64,000 bases of DNA from Chlorobiaceae bacterium (GTDB taxonomy: Bacteria > Bacteroidota > Chlorobiia > Chlorobiales > Chlorobiaceae): positions 27,446-91,445 of the forward strand of contig JAAXWS010000011.1 in the NCBI GenBank assembly GCA_013334865.1, written 5' to 3'. The position numbers and the translations under genes are program-made. The notes beneath the pieces are model-generated. The model saw only the letters and a list, made by a program, of their open reading frames with translations. It was not told the origin of the DNA and made no database searches. Below are positions 52,402 through 64,000 of the stretch, in pieces. The stretch's first letter is position 1. Each line of letters begins with the position of its first letter.

Positions 52402-53733
52402 ATGGTTAAGAAAATCAGTACATCGCTGCTGCTGGCCATGGCGGCAATGATGATCCACGGCACCGGGTGGGCTGCCGAAGCGGTGACGACCGACACCGGT
52501 ACGACATCGTGGATGCTCACCTCGACAGCACTTGTCCTGCTCATGGTTCCGGGGCTTGCCATGTTCTATGGCGGCCTGGTGAGGACGAAGAACGTCATCG
52601 GAACGATGATGCACAGTTTTGCCGCCATGGTGGTCATCGGCGTGCTCTGGCCGGCGGTCGGCTACGCACTCAGCTTCGGTCCCGGCATCCTCGGCGGCTT
52701 TGTGGGATGGGAGCCCAAGTATTTCATGCTCCAGGGCATCGATGAAACGATCATGTCGACGCATATACCGGAATACGTCTTCGCGATGTTCCAGGGCAAG
52801 TTTGCGATCATCACCCCGGCCCTGATCGCCGGCGCATTCGCGGAGCGGGTCAATTTCAAGGGATATCTCGTGTTCATCGCCCTGTGGAGCCTCGCGGTTT
52901 ACAGCCCGATCTGCCACTGGGTCTGGGCCGCTGACGGCTTCCTGTTCAACCTCGGCCCGAAAGGCGCCATCGACTTCGCCGGCGGCACGGTCGTCCACAT
53001 CTCTTCAGGCGTGACGGCCCTGGTCGCAGCTCTTTTCCTCGGCGCCCGCCGTGGCTATCCGAAGAACGTGATGCATCCGAGCAACCTGGTCATGACCCTC
53101 ATGGGTGCCGGCCTGCTCTGGGTCGGATGGTTCGGTTTCAACGCCGGCAGCGCCATTGCCAGCAACCTTGATACCGCCAGGGCCCTGACGGTTACCCAGA
53201 TGGCGGCCGCCGCAGGCGCGTTCACCTGGATGGTCATCGAGTTCCTGCATCATGGCAAAGGCACCAGCCTCGGCGTCGCTTCGGGCATCCTTGCCGGCCT
53301 TGTGGCCATCACCCCGGCTGCGGGCGTGGTCCAGCCTGCCGGAGCGTTCGCCCTTGGAGCCATCGCTTCGATCATCTGCTACCTTGCGATCATGCTGAAG
53401 GGCAAGCTCGGTTACGACGACAGCCTCGATGCCTTCGGTGTGCACGGTGTCGGCGGTATCGTCGGAGCCCTTGCACTGACCTTCTTCATCCGTCCTTCCT
53501 GGATGGCCGAGGCTTCCGCCAAGGTCGCTGGAGGCTGGACTGTCTGGCAGCAGCTGGGCGTGCAGGCTACCGCAGTCGGAATTACCGTCGCCTATGCGGC
53601 AGTCGTTTCGCTGCTCCTGCTCTTCATCGTCGAGAAGACCATCGGCCTCCGCATCGGCGAGAACGACGAAATGTCGGGCCTCGACCACAGCATGCACGGT
53701 GAGCAGGGATACGGACTTATCAATCCTAACTAA
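52402..53733 (+). CDS. amtB: Ammonium transporter AmtB
   Basis: This trimeric inner-membrane channel takes up ammonium. The 443 residues begin with a signal peptide (MVKKISTSLLLAMAAMMIHG, cleaved near WAAEA), then 11 helices. The family marks FYGGLVRTKNVIGTMM, DFAGGTVVHISSGVTALVAAL and WFGFNAGSA are present. The His pair of the pore is expected in VVHISSG and in FGVHGVGGIVGAL. The PII gene follows after 8 bp, the usual amtB-glnK pairing. Confidence 0.96.
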   Translation: MVKKISTSLLLAMAAMMIHGTGWAAEAVTTDTGTTSWMLTSTALVLLMVPGLAMFYGGLVRTKNVIGTMMHSFAAMVVIGVLWPAVGYALSFGPGILGGFVGWEPKYFMLQGIDETIMSTHIPEYVFAMFQGKFAIITPALIAGAFAERVNFKGYLVFIALWSLAVYSPICHWVWAADGFLFNLGPKGAIDFAGGTVVHISSGVTALVAALFLGARRGYPKNVMHPSNLVMTLMGAGLLWVGWFGFNAGSAIASNLDTARALTVTQMAAAAGAFTWMVIEFLHHGKGTSLGVASGILAGLVAITPAAGVVQPAGAFALGAIASIICYLAIMLKGKLGYDDSLDAFGVHGVGGIVGALALTFFIRPSWMAEASAKVAGGWTVWQQLGVQATAVGITVAYAAVVSLLLLFIVEKTIGLRIGENDEMSGLDHSMHGEQGYGLINPN

Positions 53734-53741
53734 CAAGAAGC

Positions 53742-54083
53742 ATGAAACTGATAACAGCAATCATACAGCCGGACAGGCTCGACCACGTACGCGAGGCGCT
53801 GATCCAGGCCGATATTACGAGGATTACCGTCAGCAGGGTGGCTGGCCACGGCCGCCAGGAGGATATCGAGTTCTACCGCGGTCAGCAGATCGCCCCGAGC
53901 CTGCTGCCGAAAGTGCGCCTCGATATCGCCGTGAACGACCAGTTCGTCAACATCACGGTCGATACCATCATCAAGGCCGCCAAGCACGGCCTGGGTGAAA
54001 TCGGCGATGGCAAGATCTTCATCACTCCGATGGAGGAGTGCATCAGGATCAGGACCAACGAACGAGGCGGCACCGCGATCTGA
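53742..54083 (+). CDS. glnB: PII nitrogen regulatory protein, T-loop without Tyr51
   Basis: PII proteins sense 2-oxoglutarate, ATP/ADP and glutamine signals and block AmtB by inserting the T-loop. The 113 residues match the family, including the B-loop HGLGEIGDGKIFITPM. In the T-loop the residue aligned with E. coli Tyr46 is present (Tyr45), but that aligned with the uridylylated Tyr51 is Ile50 (FYRGQQIAPSLLPK). Control by GlnD uridylylation is therefore unlikely at this site. A terminator follows. Confidence 0.93.
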   Translation: MKLITAIIQPDRLDHVREALIQADITRITVSRVAGHGRQEDIEFYRGQQIAPSLLPKVRLDIAVNDQFVNITVDTIIKAAKHGLGEIGDGKIFITPMEECIRIRTNERGGTAI

Positions 54084-54118
54084 ACAGGGCGGCTTCTGCC
54101 GCAAGATCGAGTCGAACG

Positions 54119-54151
54119 AAGAAAGGCAGGATTCTCCTGCCTTTCTTCGTT
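54119..54151 (+). terminator. Terminator of amtB-glnB
   Basis: A 13-bp perfect stem (54119-54131 with 54135-54147) with a 3-nt loop is followed by CGTTT. Confidence 0.8.
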
Positions 54152-54217
54152 TACGTTTATTGGGTACGTTGTTAATTTCCCTGGGCTTTGCGTAAGAAAA
54201 TTAACAGCGTCACCGTC

Positions 54218-54763
54218 CTATTTCCGTGCCTGCCGCCAATCGGGCTTGTGTGCGTCGAGCCAGTGTTCGGCGTCGAGGTCCCCGAACCGGGCGGCCAGGA
54301 TGAAGTCGTCGATGTTTCCGGTCGAGTCCCCGGCCTTGCTTCGGGCGATGGCGCGATGGAAGTAGGCCGGCCCCATGAAGCGGTCGATGGAGATGGCCAT
54401 GTTGAAGTCGGCGATGGCGTCCGCAAAGTGTCCGGACATGTTCCTGACGATCCCGCGGTTCAGGTATCCGACGGCCTTGAACGATGGCTCTCCCAGGTTG
54501 ATCACCATCGAGTAGTCGTCGATGGCCCTGGAGTACTGGCGCAGCCGCTGCCAGGCGGCTGCCCGCATCTGGTAGGCCATGACGAACTTGTCGTCGCTGT
54601 CGATAGCCCTGGAGTAGAGTTTTACGGCCTCCTTGAGATCTCCGGCCTGATGCCTCGAGAAGCCGGAGTCGAACCAGGCGTTCGCCGTGTCGGCCAAGCA
54701 TGGCTCGACGACGGCGATCATTCCGGCAATGGCGAGAGCGATTGAGGTCGAATGGCGCTTCAT
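54218..54763 (-). CDS. Secreted TPR-repeat protein
   Basis: The 181 residues start with a signal peptide (MKRHSTSIALAIAGMIAVVE, cleaved near CLADTA; the Cys is not in a clear lipobox). About four TPR units follow, for example AVKLYSRAIDSDDKFVMAY, YSRAIDDYSMVINLGEPSFKA and AIADFNMAISIDRFMGPAYF. TPR proteins mediate protein binding; the partner here is unknown. It is convergent with glnB and divergent from scpA. Confidence 0.8.
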   Translation of the reverse strand: MKRHSTSIALAIAGMIAVVEPCLADTANAWFDSGFSRHQAGDLKEAVKLYSRAIDSDDKFVMAYQMRAAAWQRLRQYSRAIDDYSMVINLGEPSFKAVGYLNRGIVRNMSGHFADAIADFNMAISIDRFMGPAYFHRAIARSKAGDSTGNIDDFILAARFGDLDAEHWLDAHKPDWRQARK

Positions 54764-54961
54764 TATGTACAGAGCCCGGTTCTGGATTCGGAGGTCGTGG
54801 CCCCCTTGAGGGGGCCCGATGGAGTCTGGCTTTGATGCTAAAAATACCGATCACTAACCAAAAAATTAAACGGAAAGTCTGTACCTTGATAAATTACTGC
54901 TCTCGTGTCTGCACGGGGCGGCTCCGGTCAATGTCTCCAATCCTTAATCCGCCCGACCCGG

Positions 54962-55690
54962 ATGTTCCGAATCAGTCTCGACGAATTCGAAGGGCCCCTC
55001 GACCTCCTGCTGTTTTTCATCAGGCGCGACGAACTCGACATCTACAACATCCCCATTTCGAAGATTACCGGAGATTTCATCGCCTACATCAGGGCCATGC
55101 AGAGCCTCAACCTCGAGGTGGCGTCCGAATTCATCTACATGGCGTCGATGCTGATGAGCATCAAGGCCCGCATGCTGCTTCCCCGCCAGGAGTCCGAGGC
55201 TGCCGACGACGGCGAGTTCGATCCGAGGACCGAACTGATCCAGCGCCTGCTTGAATACAAGAGGATCAAGGAGGGGGCTTCCGAACTCGAACTGCTGGCC
55301 GTCAGGCGCGAGGGGATGTTTTCCGCCGGACTCTTCGAGGAGTTCGAGCCGGAGGTCATCGATGAGATGGACGAGGCGGTCAACCGCCCGACCCTCTACC
55401 ACCTCATGCTTGCCTACCAGGCGGTAATGGACAACATGCCGAAGACGAGGACGCAGAACGTGACCGAGGCCCCTGTCACCGTTGAGCAGCAGTCTGCCCT
55501 GATCCTCGGGCGCCTCGGCGACCGGGTTCAGGTGTCGTTCAGCTCCCTTTTCGAAGAATGCCGCGAGGCGATCGTGCTGGTGGTGACCTTCCTGGCTGTT
55601 CTCGAGCTGTGCAGGAACCGGTACATCACCGTGATCGTCAAGGAGGGGTTCAATGATTTCTGGATTTCACAGCGAGATCGTGTCGACTAA
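54962..55690 (+). CDS. scpA: Segregation and condensation protein A
   Basis: ScpA is the kleisin subunit that binds SMC and ScpB. The start at 54962 (MFRISLDEFEGPLDLLLFFI) matches the family N-terminus; an earlier in-frame ATG adds 19 unrelated residues. The 242 residues have the N-terminal SMC-binding helices (YNIPISKITGDFIAYI), MLMSIKARMLLPRQ, and a C-terminal winged helix (VVTFLAVLELCRNRYITVIV). No scpB is adjacent. Confidence 0.94.
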   Translation: MFRISLDEFEGPLDLLLFFIRRDELDIYNIPISKITGDFIAYIRAMQSLNLEVASEFIYMASMLMSIKARMLLPRQESEAADDGEFDPRTELIQRLLEYKRIKEGASELELLAVRREGMFSAGLFEEFEPEVIDEMDEAVNRPTLYHLMLAYQAVMDNMPKTRTQNVTEAPVTVEQQSALILGRLGDRVQVSFSSLFEECREAIVLVVTFLAVLELCRNRYITVIVKEGFNDFWISQRDRVD

Positions 55691-55709
55691 CCCATAACCA
55701 TGAAAGCCC

Positions 55710-56993
55710 ATGCCTGAAATCGTGCCATTCAAGGGGATCGTTTACGGGCCCGGGGTCGTCGGGGACGCAGATCGGCTGATCTGCCCGCCGTACGATGCCA
55801 TTCCCCCTCTCGTGCAGCGGGGGCTGTACGAGGCTTCGCCCTACAACGCAGTCCGTATGGAGCTGCCTATGGAGGATGACCCCTATGCGGCTGCCGCCCA
55901 GCGGCTCCGGGAGTGGCTGGCGTCCGGGGTCCTGCAGCAGGACGGCGAACCGGCGATCTATCCGTGTACCCAGACCTTTGTGGACGAAAAGGGGCATGAG
56001 CTGACGAGGAGCGGCTTTTTCGCGGCGCTCCGCCTCTACGATTTCGACGAGCAGCAGGTGCTGCCGCACGAGAAGACCCTCTCCGGGCCAAAGGCCGACC
56101 GGCTGAGCATGTTCCGGAAGACCGGTGCCAACCTCAGCAGCATCTTCGGTCTCTATGCGGACGCCTCAAGAAGCGCCGACACGGCCGTCAGGGAGTTCTG
56201 CGAGGCCAACGAGCCGGTCGTCGACGCCGTGTTCCAGGGGGTTCGCAACCGCCTGTGGCGCATCACCGACAGCGCATTGGTCGGCAAGATCCAGGCGGTG
56301 CTCGCCGGACAGAATGTCTACATCGCCGACGGCCACCACCGTTACGAGACGGGCGTAGCCTACCGGAACGAGCGGGCAGCCGCCAATCCGGGCCATACCG
56401 GGACGGAGCCGTATAATTATATCCTCGCCTACCTGTCGAACATCCACGACGAGGGGCTGCTCATCCTGCCGATCCATCGCCTGGTCAGGGGGCTCGGGTC
56501 GTTCGATCCCGAGGCTTTCGTCGCGAAGCTCGACCGGCATTTCACGGTCTGGGAGCTGCCGGGGCACAAGGCCATGGACGATTTCCTGGGGAGTTGTCCG
56601 TCGTCCGTCGCCTACGGTATCGTGCTGCCCGGCATCACCCTCGGGATCACGCTGGACTGCAAACCCGAAGAGGCCCTCTCGACGCCGGTTCCCGAAGCGC
56701 TCCGGACACTGTCCGTCGTGCTGCTGCACGACCTGGTGTTCGGACAGATCCTCGGGATCACCGCCGAGGCAACCGCGAAGGAGAGCAACATCACTTACCT
56801 GAAGAACTCGCAGGAGGTGTTCGATGCGGTCGCGTCAGGTGAGGCGCATTTCGGAGTTGTGCTCAAGCCTACGAGGGTGGAGCAAGTGGTTTCGGTCGCC
56901 GGGTCCGGCGAGGTGATGCCGCAGAAATCCACATGGTTCTACCCGAAGATCATGACCGGCATGGTGTTCCGTTCGCTGGAGGGTGATGCATGA
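55710..56993 (+). CDS. DUF1015 family protein
   Basis: This conserved 427-residue protein has no established function. It carries the family motifs [10 protein letters not shown] near residue 25 and the [16 protein letters not shown] block near 204, where the His-His-Arg-Tyr run suggests a metal or active site. EGDEP-like metal motifs are not seen, and no transmembrane helices. Its last four bases overlap tsaE (ATGA), and scpA ends 19 bp upstream, so it sits in an scpA-DUF1015-tsaE run. Confidence 0.9.
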   Translation: MPEIVPFKGIVYGPGVVGDADRLICPPYDAIPPLVQRGLYEASPYNAVRMELPMEDDPYAAAAQRLREWLASGVLQQDGEPAIYPCTQTFVDEKGHELTRSGFFAALRLYDFDEQQVLPHEKTLSGPKADRLSMFRKTGANLSSIFGLYADASRSADTAVREFCEANEPVVDAVFQGVRNRLWRITDSALVGKIQAVLAGQNVYIADGHHRYETGVAYRNERAAANPGHTGTEPYNYILAYLSNIHDEGLLILPIHRLVRGLGSFDPEAFVAKLDRHFTVWELPGHKAMDDFLGSCPSSVAYGIVLPGITLGITLDCKPEEALSTPVPEALRTLSVVLLHDLVFGQILGITAEATAKESNITYLKNSQEVFDAVASGEAHFGVVLKPTRVEQVVSVAGSGEVMPQKSTWFYPKIMTGMVFRSLEGDA

Positions 56994-57418
56994 GGGGTGA
57001 GTTCCTCTCAGGGGCGCCCGAAGAGACCCGCGAATACGCCCGGCGGTTCGCCGCCGGGTTGAGGCCTGGCGACACGGTCTGCATGACCGGCCCGCTGGGC
57101 GCCGGCAAGACTGAGTTCATGCGGGGGATCGCGGAGGTGTTCGGATGCGGGGAGCAGCTCTCCAGCCCGACCTTTTCGCTGCTCAATATCTACGAGGGGA
57201 GCATGCGGGGAGAGCCGGTGGAACTGCACCACTTCGACCTGTACCGGCTCGAATCGGAAAGGGAGCTTGAGGCTGCGGGCTTCGAGGAGTATCTTTCCGG
57301 GCCGTTCGTCTCGGTTGTCGAATGGGGCGAGAAATTCCCCTCGCTCGACCGGAGCTACACCCGCAGGGTGACGCTTGCCATCGCCGGCGAGCGGCAGCGG
57401 AAGATCACCATAATGTAA
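56990..57418 (+). CDS. tsaE: tRNA t6A-synthesis ATPase TsaE
   Basis: TsaE supports the TsaBD complex in making N6-threonylcarbamoyladenosine at A37 of ANN-decoding tRNAs. The 142 residues have Walker [20 protein letters not shown] near residue 32, [36 protein letters not shown], and VVEWGEKFP. The gene overlaps DUF1015 by 4 bp. tsaB follows after 270 bp that hold three tandem repeats. Confidence 0.94.
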   Translation: MRGEFLSGAPEETREYARRFAAGLRPGDTVCMTGPLGAGKTEFMRGIAEVFGCGEQLSSPTFSLLNIYEGSMRGEPVELHHFDLYRLESERELEAAGFEEYLSGPFVSVVEWGEKFPSLDRSYTRRVTLAIAGERQRKITIM

Positions 57419-57440
57419 GGGCTACCGGAGGGCGGTTTTC

Positions 57441-57679
57441 CGGGTTTTAACCCTCTTGTTTTCAGGAGGGTTTCAACCCTCCGGACATTCAGGCATCCTC
57501 TATTTAAATTGCCCCGGGTTTTAACCCTCTTGTTTTCAGGAGGGTTTCAACCCTCCGGACATTCAGACATTCTATATTTTAATTGCCCCGGGTTTTAACC
57601 CTCTTGTTTTTAGGAGGGTTTCAACCCTCCGGACATTCAGGCATTCTATATTTTAATTGCCCCGGGTTTTAACCCGGGG
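57441..57679. repeat. Three 74-bp tandem repeats plus a terminal palindrome
   Basis: Units start at 57441, 57515 and 57589, each 74 bp and nearly identical, with a short fourth start at 57663. Every unit contains the inverted pairs CCCTC/GAGGG and GGAGGGTT/AACCCTCC, and the array ends with CCCCGGGTT/AACCCGGGG (57660-57679). It fills the gap between tsaE and tsaB. Confidence 0.9.
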
Positions 57680-57688
57680 AGGAGAAAG

Positions 57689-58372
57689 ATGAACATTCTT
57701 GCCATAGAGTGCACGCACCGGGTTGCGTGCGTCGCGGTGAAAAACGGCGGCATAACGGTTGAACGCATCAACGGGGAGTGGCAGAAGACGGCCGAGGTGA
57801 TCGTGCCGCTCGTCATGCAGGCGATGGAGGAGGCCGGACTCGTCCCCGCCGACCTCGACGGTGTGGCGGTCTCCTCCGGGCCGGGTTCCTTCACTGCGCT
57901 GCGCATCGGTATGTCTGCCGCAAAGGGGATAGCCTACGGCGCGGGTTGTCCGCTCGTGCCGGTTTCGACCCTTGCCGCCATGGCTACTGCGGCCTGCGCC
58001 CATACGGAGGCCCTCCACCTCGTGCCGGTGGTCCCGTCCCGTCCGGGTGAATATTTTTATGCGATCTACCGGCGTCAGGCAGGGGCGCCGGAGCTGCTCG
58101 AAGAGCTCGGGCAGGGGCGTTGCCTGGTGGACGAGCTCGCCGTCCGGCTGGAAACTTTTGCCGGCAGCGTCTGCATACCGGTGCGTGATGCGGAGCTTTT
58201 CGTGTCACATGCGCCCGATCTCGCGGAAATTGCGCTCGAAGCGTCGTTTTTTACAGCGGCAAGCCTGCTGCCGATGAGCGAATCGGCCTTGGGAAAGGGG
58301 GTTTCGGCGATGCCGGGCGACGCCGCCCCTGATTATCGCCAAATCTTTGTTCCGCTTCAGAAAAAACAGTGA
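57689..58372 (+). CDS. tsaB: tRNA t6A-synthesis protein TsaB
   Basis: TsaB is the non-catalytic partner that activates TsaD. The start at 57689 follows GGAGGAGAAAG. The 227 residues show the ASKHA-fold start [15 protein letters not shown], the hallmark [26 protein letters not shown] near residue 67, and [13 protein letters not shown]. The length matches the family. tsaD is not in the window. rsfS follows. Confidence 0.94.
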   Translation: MNILAIECTHRVACVAVKNGGITVERINGEWQKTAEVIVPLVMQAMEEAGLVPADLDGVAVSSGPGSFTALRIGMSAAKGIAYGAGCPLVPVSTLAAMATAACAHTEALHLVPVVPSRPGEYFYAIYRRQAGAPELLEELGQGRCLVDELAVRLETFAGSVCIPVRDAELFVSHAPDLAEIALEASFFTAASLLPMSESALGKGVSAMPGDAAPDYRQIFVPLQKKQ

Positions 58373-58436
58373 ATCAATTGCTATATTGATGCGCGGGAAC
58401 CCATCCCGCCGTCAGGATTTCTTATCATTAAAACGG

Positions 58437-58874
58437 ATGTTTATGCCCCGTTCGGAACAAAAGGTTCCTGCTACCCATGAGGCCCGCGAAGTGGCCATGA
58501 GCGAGCTGCTCGCGAAGAGGGCCGCAGAATTGTCGCTGGAAAAGAAAGGTGAAGATGTCAAGATTCTCGATCTCAGGGGATTGACGACCGTTACGGATTT
58601 TTTTGTCATTATTACGGCCGATTCCGAGCGAAAGGCCAAGGCCGTTTCCGAGCATATCATCGATGAGCTGAAGGAGGACGGCGAGCGTCCGATGCACGTC
58701 GAGGGACTCGAGACGCTGCACTGGATCCTGGTTGACTACGTCGATGTCGTAGTGCACATCTTCCAGCCCGACGACCGGAAGTTCTACGATCTCGAATCGC
58801 TCTGGTCCGATGCTCCGGTCACGAAGGTCGTCGATCTGCCGCCGGCCGACCCGGCCGAAGAGCCGGAAGTGTGA
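58437..58874 (+). CDS. rsfS: Ribosomal silencing factor RsfS
   Basis: RsfS binds L14 and blocks 30S-50S joining when nutrients are scarce. The start at 58437 is one of several (also 58443 and 58497). With it the protein has 145 residues: an N-terminal tail, then the family core [34 protein letters not shown] in pieces, and [29 protein letters not shown]. It lies 64 bp after tsaB. Confidence 0.92.
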   Translation: MFMPRSEQKVPATHEAREVAMSELLAKRAAELSLEKKGEDVKILDLRGLTTVTDFFVIITADSERKAKAVSEHIIDELKEDGERPMHVEGLETLHWILVDYVDVVVHIFQPDDRKFYDLESLWSDAPVTKVVDLPPADPAEEPEV

Positions 58875-58989
58875 TGAACTGCTTTGCCGGAAAGGCTTTG
58901 GCGGATCCGGCGAGCTTTATCTTTTTGCAGCTATTTCATACATTACGCCATTGTCTCAACAGTGGTAACTCAACGTCAGGACGCCCATT

Positions 58990-61473
<2,484 letters not shown>

Positions 61474-61516
61474 CCGGTCCGGGCGTTTCATCAACCGTAA
61501 CCAGCGGAGGGGCGAC

Positions 61517-61744
61517 ATGCAGAGAGAGAACAGGCCGGCAGTAGTCCATGAAGAGGCAGGTATCAAGTTTTACTGTGCCTGCGGCAAGGCGGCCAGCTGG
61601 CCATACTGCGACGGCAGCCACGCCGGGACCGGCATCGCGCCCTTCCGGACGGAGATCGAAAAGGATGGCAACGTAGCCATCTGCGGCTGCGGGAAATCCG
61701 CGAAGCTCCCGTTCTGCGACGGCGCCCACAAGGCACTGCACTGA
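61517..61744 (+). CDS. Double CDGSH iron-sulfur protein
   Basis: The start at 61517 follows GCGGAGGGG. The 75 residues contain two CDGSH-type [2Fe-2S] motifs with three Cys and one His each: CACGKAASWPYCDGSH (residues 20-35) and CGCGKSAKLPFCDGAH (residues 56-71). Small bacterial double-CDGSH proteins of this kind are soluble and may move electrons or clusters. There is no signal or membrane segment. It sits 43 bp after gyrA and 39 bp before pyrG. Confidence 0.9.
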   Translation: MQRENRPAVVHEEAGIKFYCACGKAASWPYCDGSHAGTGIAPFRTEIEKDGNVAICGCGKSAKLPFCDGAHKALH

Positions 61745-61783
61745 CGACGAACCGATTATCACTATCCAATTACCAACTGACGT

Positions 61784-63481
61784 ATGGCGCGCCCGAAGAA
61801 CGTAAAGCATATCTTTGTTACCGGAGGAGTTATCTCCTCTCTTGGAAAGGGCATCCTTTCCGCATCGCTTGGGTTCCTGCTCAAGTCCCGCGGGTTGCGC
61901 GTCGCCATCCAGAAGTACGACCCCTACATCAATGTCGATCCCGGCACCATGTCGCCTTACCAGCACGGTGAGGTGTACGTGACCGACGACGGCGCCGAGA
62001 CCGACCTCGACCTCGGGCACTACGAGCGCTTCCTTGACGAGCCCACCTCGCAGGCCTCGAACCTTACCATGGGCAGGGTCTACAAGTCGGTCATCGACAA
62101 AGAGCGCAAGGGCGAGTACCTCGGCGGCACCGTGCAGGTCGTGCCCCACGTCATCGACGAGATCAAGGAGAAGATGGGCGAGCTGGCCAAGAACGGAAAC
62201 CTCGATGTGCTCATCACCGAGATCGGCGGCACCATCGGCGACATCGAGTCGCTTCCATTCCTCGAAGCCATGCGCCAGCTCAAGCTCGAGCTCGGCGAGC
62301 GCAACCTGCTGAACATCCATCTGACCTACGTCCCCTACATCAAGGCGGCCTGTGAACTGAAGACCAAGCCTACCCAGCACAGCGTCAAGATGCTTCTGGA
62401 AACCGGCATCCAGCCGGACATCCTTGTCTGCAGGAGCGAAAAGCCGCTCTCCAAGGAGATCAAGGGCAAGGTCGGCCACTTCTGTAACGTGAACGAGCAG
62501 GATGTCGTCGGCATGAACGACTGCGAGACCATCTACGAGGTGCCGCTCCTCCTGCTCAAGGAGCAGCTCGACCTCAGGGTGATGAAAAAGCTTTCGCTGA
62601 AGAACTACAAGGAGCCGAACCTCACCTACTGGAGGGAGTTCTGCGGCAAGGTCACGCACCCGAAGGACGGCGAGATCACCATCGGCATCTGCGGCAAGTA
62701 CACCGAGTACCCCGACGCCTACAAGTCCATCCTCGAATCGTTCGTTCACGCCGGTGCGGCCAACGACGTCAAGGTTTCCCTGCGCCTCTTCAGGGCCGAG
62801 GATGCCGAGGATCCCAAGTTTGATCTTGGCAAGGCGCTCGAGGGGGTCAGCGGTCTTCTGGTCGCCCCCGGCTTCGGCGATCGAGGCATCGAAGGCAAGG
62901 TCCAGTTCATCAAATATGCCCGCGAGAACAACATCCCGTTTTTCGGCATCTGCCTCGGCATGCAGTGCGCCACCATCGAGTTCGCACGGAACGTCTGCGG
63001 CATGCAGGATGCGAACTCCACAGAATTCAACAAGCGCAGCCGCTTTCCGGTCATCGACCTCATGGAGCAGCAGAAGAAGGTCAAGGAGAAGGGCGGCACC
63101 ATGCGACTCGGCAGCTACCCGTGCATCCTCAAGGAGGAGTCCAGGGCGTACGAGGTCTACCAGAAATTCCTGATCAACGAGCGCCATCGCCACCGCTACG
63201 AATTCAACAACCAGTTCCGGAAGGCGCTCGAGGAGAAGGGCATGCTTTTTTCGGGAACCTCGCCCAACGGAGACCTCGTCGAGATCGTCGAGCTGAAGGA
63301 TCACCGCTGGTTCGTGGCCGTGCAGTTCCATCCCGAACTGAAGTCGAGGGTCCAGAAGGTACACCCCCTTTTCAGCGGCTTCGTCAAGGCGGCCAAGGAG
63401 TTCTCCCAGGGGACCCGCCAGCTTTCGCTTGAGGTCGAGATGCCGAGGCTCAGCTCAACGGAGATGGAGACCGCCGGCTGA
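61784..63481 (+). CDS. pyrG: CTP synthase
   Basis: PyrG makes CTP from UTP, ATP and glutamine. The 565 residues start with the synthetase domain: [20 protein letters not shown] (P-loop), and [20 protein letters not shown]. The glutaminase domain has the nucleophile Cys in [18 protein letters not shown] near residue 390 and the His-Glu pair in [12 protein letters not shown] near 510. The length is slightly above the usual 540 because of the C-terminal tail. Confidence 0.97.
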   Translation: MARPKNVKHIFVTGGVISSLGKGILSASLGFLLKSRGLRVAIQKYDPYINVDPGTMSPYQHGEVYVTDDGAETDLDLGHYERFLDEPTSQASNLTMGRVYKSVIDKERKGEYLGGTVQVVPHVIDEIKEKMGELAKNGNLDVLITEIGGTIGDIESLPFLEAMRQLKLELGERNLLNIHLTYVPYIKAACELKTKPTQHSVKMLLETGIQPDILVCRSEKPLSKEIKGKVGHFCNVNEQDVVGMNDCETIYEVPLLLLKEQLDLRVMKKLSLKNYKEPNLTYWREFCGKVTHPKDGEITIGICGKYTEYPDAYKSILESFVHAGAANDVKVSLRLFRAEDAEDPKFDLGKALEGVSGLLVAPGFGDRGIEGKVQFIKYARENNIPFFGICLGMQCATIEFARNVCGMQDANSTEFNKRSRFPVIDLMEQQKKVKEKGGTMRLGSYPCILKEESRAYEVYQKFLINERHRHRYEFNNQFRKALEEKGMLFSGTSPNGDLVEIVELKDHRWFVAVQFHPELKSRVQKVHPLFSGFVKAAKEFSQGTRQLSLEVEMPRLSSTEMETAG

Positions 63482-64000
63482 GGCTCGGAGCTCGGAATTG
63501 TTTTCAAAGGCGGTGCCAGCAGGCGCCGCTATTTTTTTGGGGGGAGCGGGTTGGACTTGAGTGTACAAGGAACGTCGTGGAGGCTGGATCGACCCGAACC
63601 CGAACCCTGACCACTTCGTCCACAACGTCCACCTCGTCCACTCAAAGTTTCCCGGTGAGCTGTCCGCCAAAGCGCACCCATTCTTTTTTCTCTTTTTTGC
63701 AGAAAACTTGAGAAAGTATTTGGATGTAGATGGTCGAGGTGTTACATTAGGATCCTTCACTTGAGACGGCAACGTCGAGGGATGGGGGAAACGCCCGAAA
63801 GGGTTATGTTATTTGACTTTATTGATCTGAGGGAATCGCATGATGACGATGTCCGGTACGTATTTCGCAAGAGATGCGAAGGCCGGAAGAAAAAGATGAA
63901 AAAAGATTTTGCAGGTATCGAGAAAGGTGCTACATTGATTTCCCTTGATCAACAAGGTCAAGTTCTTTGAATTTGTTGTAAGTGACGCCAAAAAGTCAAT
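63482..64000. other. Right-edge region with short repeats and no clear gene
   Basis: A tandem run of three 9-bp units with core CGTCCAC lies at 63615-63641, preceded by CCCGAAC iterations at 63594-63608. After 63690 the DNA is more AT-rich. A 62-codon + strand ORF from ATG 63782 to 63970 (MGETPERVMLFDFIDLRESH at the start) has no family resemblance and overlaps a 60-codon minus-strand ORF; neither is called. A further gene may lie beyond the edge. Confidence 0.4.

Noticed and set aside
57441..57679. CRISPR array
   Set aside because: The 74-bp units are contiguous and identical throughout, with no unique spacers and no cas genes nearby.
63782..63970. A 62-codon ORF near the right edge
   Set aside because: No family features, no clear ribosome-binding site, and an overlapping minus-strand ORF of similar size.

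Overview
The window is GC-rich chromosomal DNA from a green sulfur bacterium (Chlorobi; Chlorobium/Chlorobaculum group). The pointers are: an atpD-atpC pair split from the rest of the ATP synthase genes, with the GTP-type PEP carboxykinase gene divergent beside it; a chlorophyll-type geranylgeranyl reductase; a sulfide:quinone oxidoreductase; an indolepyruvate:ferredoxin oxidoreductase with an aryl-CoA ligase; an ArsA/GET3-type ATPase; and a small RRM protein with a structured leader. The species is not determined. Genes are tightly packed on both strands, and I see no rRNA operon, prophage, insertion sequence or CRISPR array.

Layout. 0.2-4.5 kb (+): RNase G, DapD and a CtpA protease. 4.6-7.9 kb (-): a chlorophototroph-type membrane protein coupled to geranylgeranyl reductase, and glycyl-tRNA synthetase. 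8.1-9.7 kb (+): two siroheme/corrinoid genes. 9.7-13.0 kb (-): ClpS, LD-carboxypeptidase, ATP synthase epsilon and beta, tRNA-Thr(CGU). 13.2-15.7 kb (+): TlpA-like thioredoxin and PEP carboxykinase. 15.9-17.8 kb: dodecin, a 1.1 kb structured orphan region and an acetate-transporter-family gene. 18.0-19.9 kb (+): an MFS exporter and lipoprotein MsrB. 20.0-26.7 kb: a four-gene tolC-usp-emrA-emrB efflux operon (-) facing a GAF-GAF-AAA+-Fis sigma-54 activator gene (+). 26.7-32.0 kb (-): aminotransferase, ACT protein, PaaK, IorB and IorA, which can form a route linking aryl acids to aromatic amino acids. 32.3-36.2 kb: a papain-like amidase, an ArsA-like ATPase, SQR and a 51-residue peptide. 36.5-45.1 kb (-): nitroreductase, K+ channel, RF1, RseP, Dxr, acylphosphatase and FtsH, with tRNA-Val(UAC) on +. 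45.4-48.2 kb (+): PyrF and GlmS. 48.3-51.9 kb: hybrid histidine kinase, SDR protein and RRM protein. 52.4-54.1 kb (+): AmtB and PII. 54.2-63.5 kb: a TPR protein (-), then ScpA, a DUF1015 protein, TsaE, TsaB, RsfS, GyrA, a double-CDGSH protein and PyrG (+). The last 0.5 kb has no convincing gene.

The strongest system-level signal is the efflux locus. A near-consensus sigma-54 promoter lies 35 bp before tolC. Two copies of a 17-bp dyad (TTCTG-N7-CRGAA), 33 bp apart, lie about 100-130 bp upstream, next to the start of a divergent GAF-domain enhancer-binding protein. This looks like a self-contained, ligand-responsive efflux and stress module. Other items worth a look are the DUF2499/DUF3593-like protein coupled to the geranylgeranyl reductase, the structured region at 16.1-17.2 kb, three 74-bp tandem repeats between tsaE and tsaB, the leader of the RRM gene, and the tiny gene after SQR.

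All assignments come from reading the sequence and recalling protein families; no database search was run.
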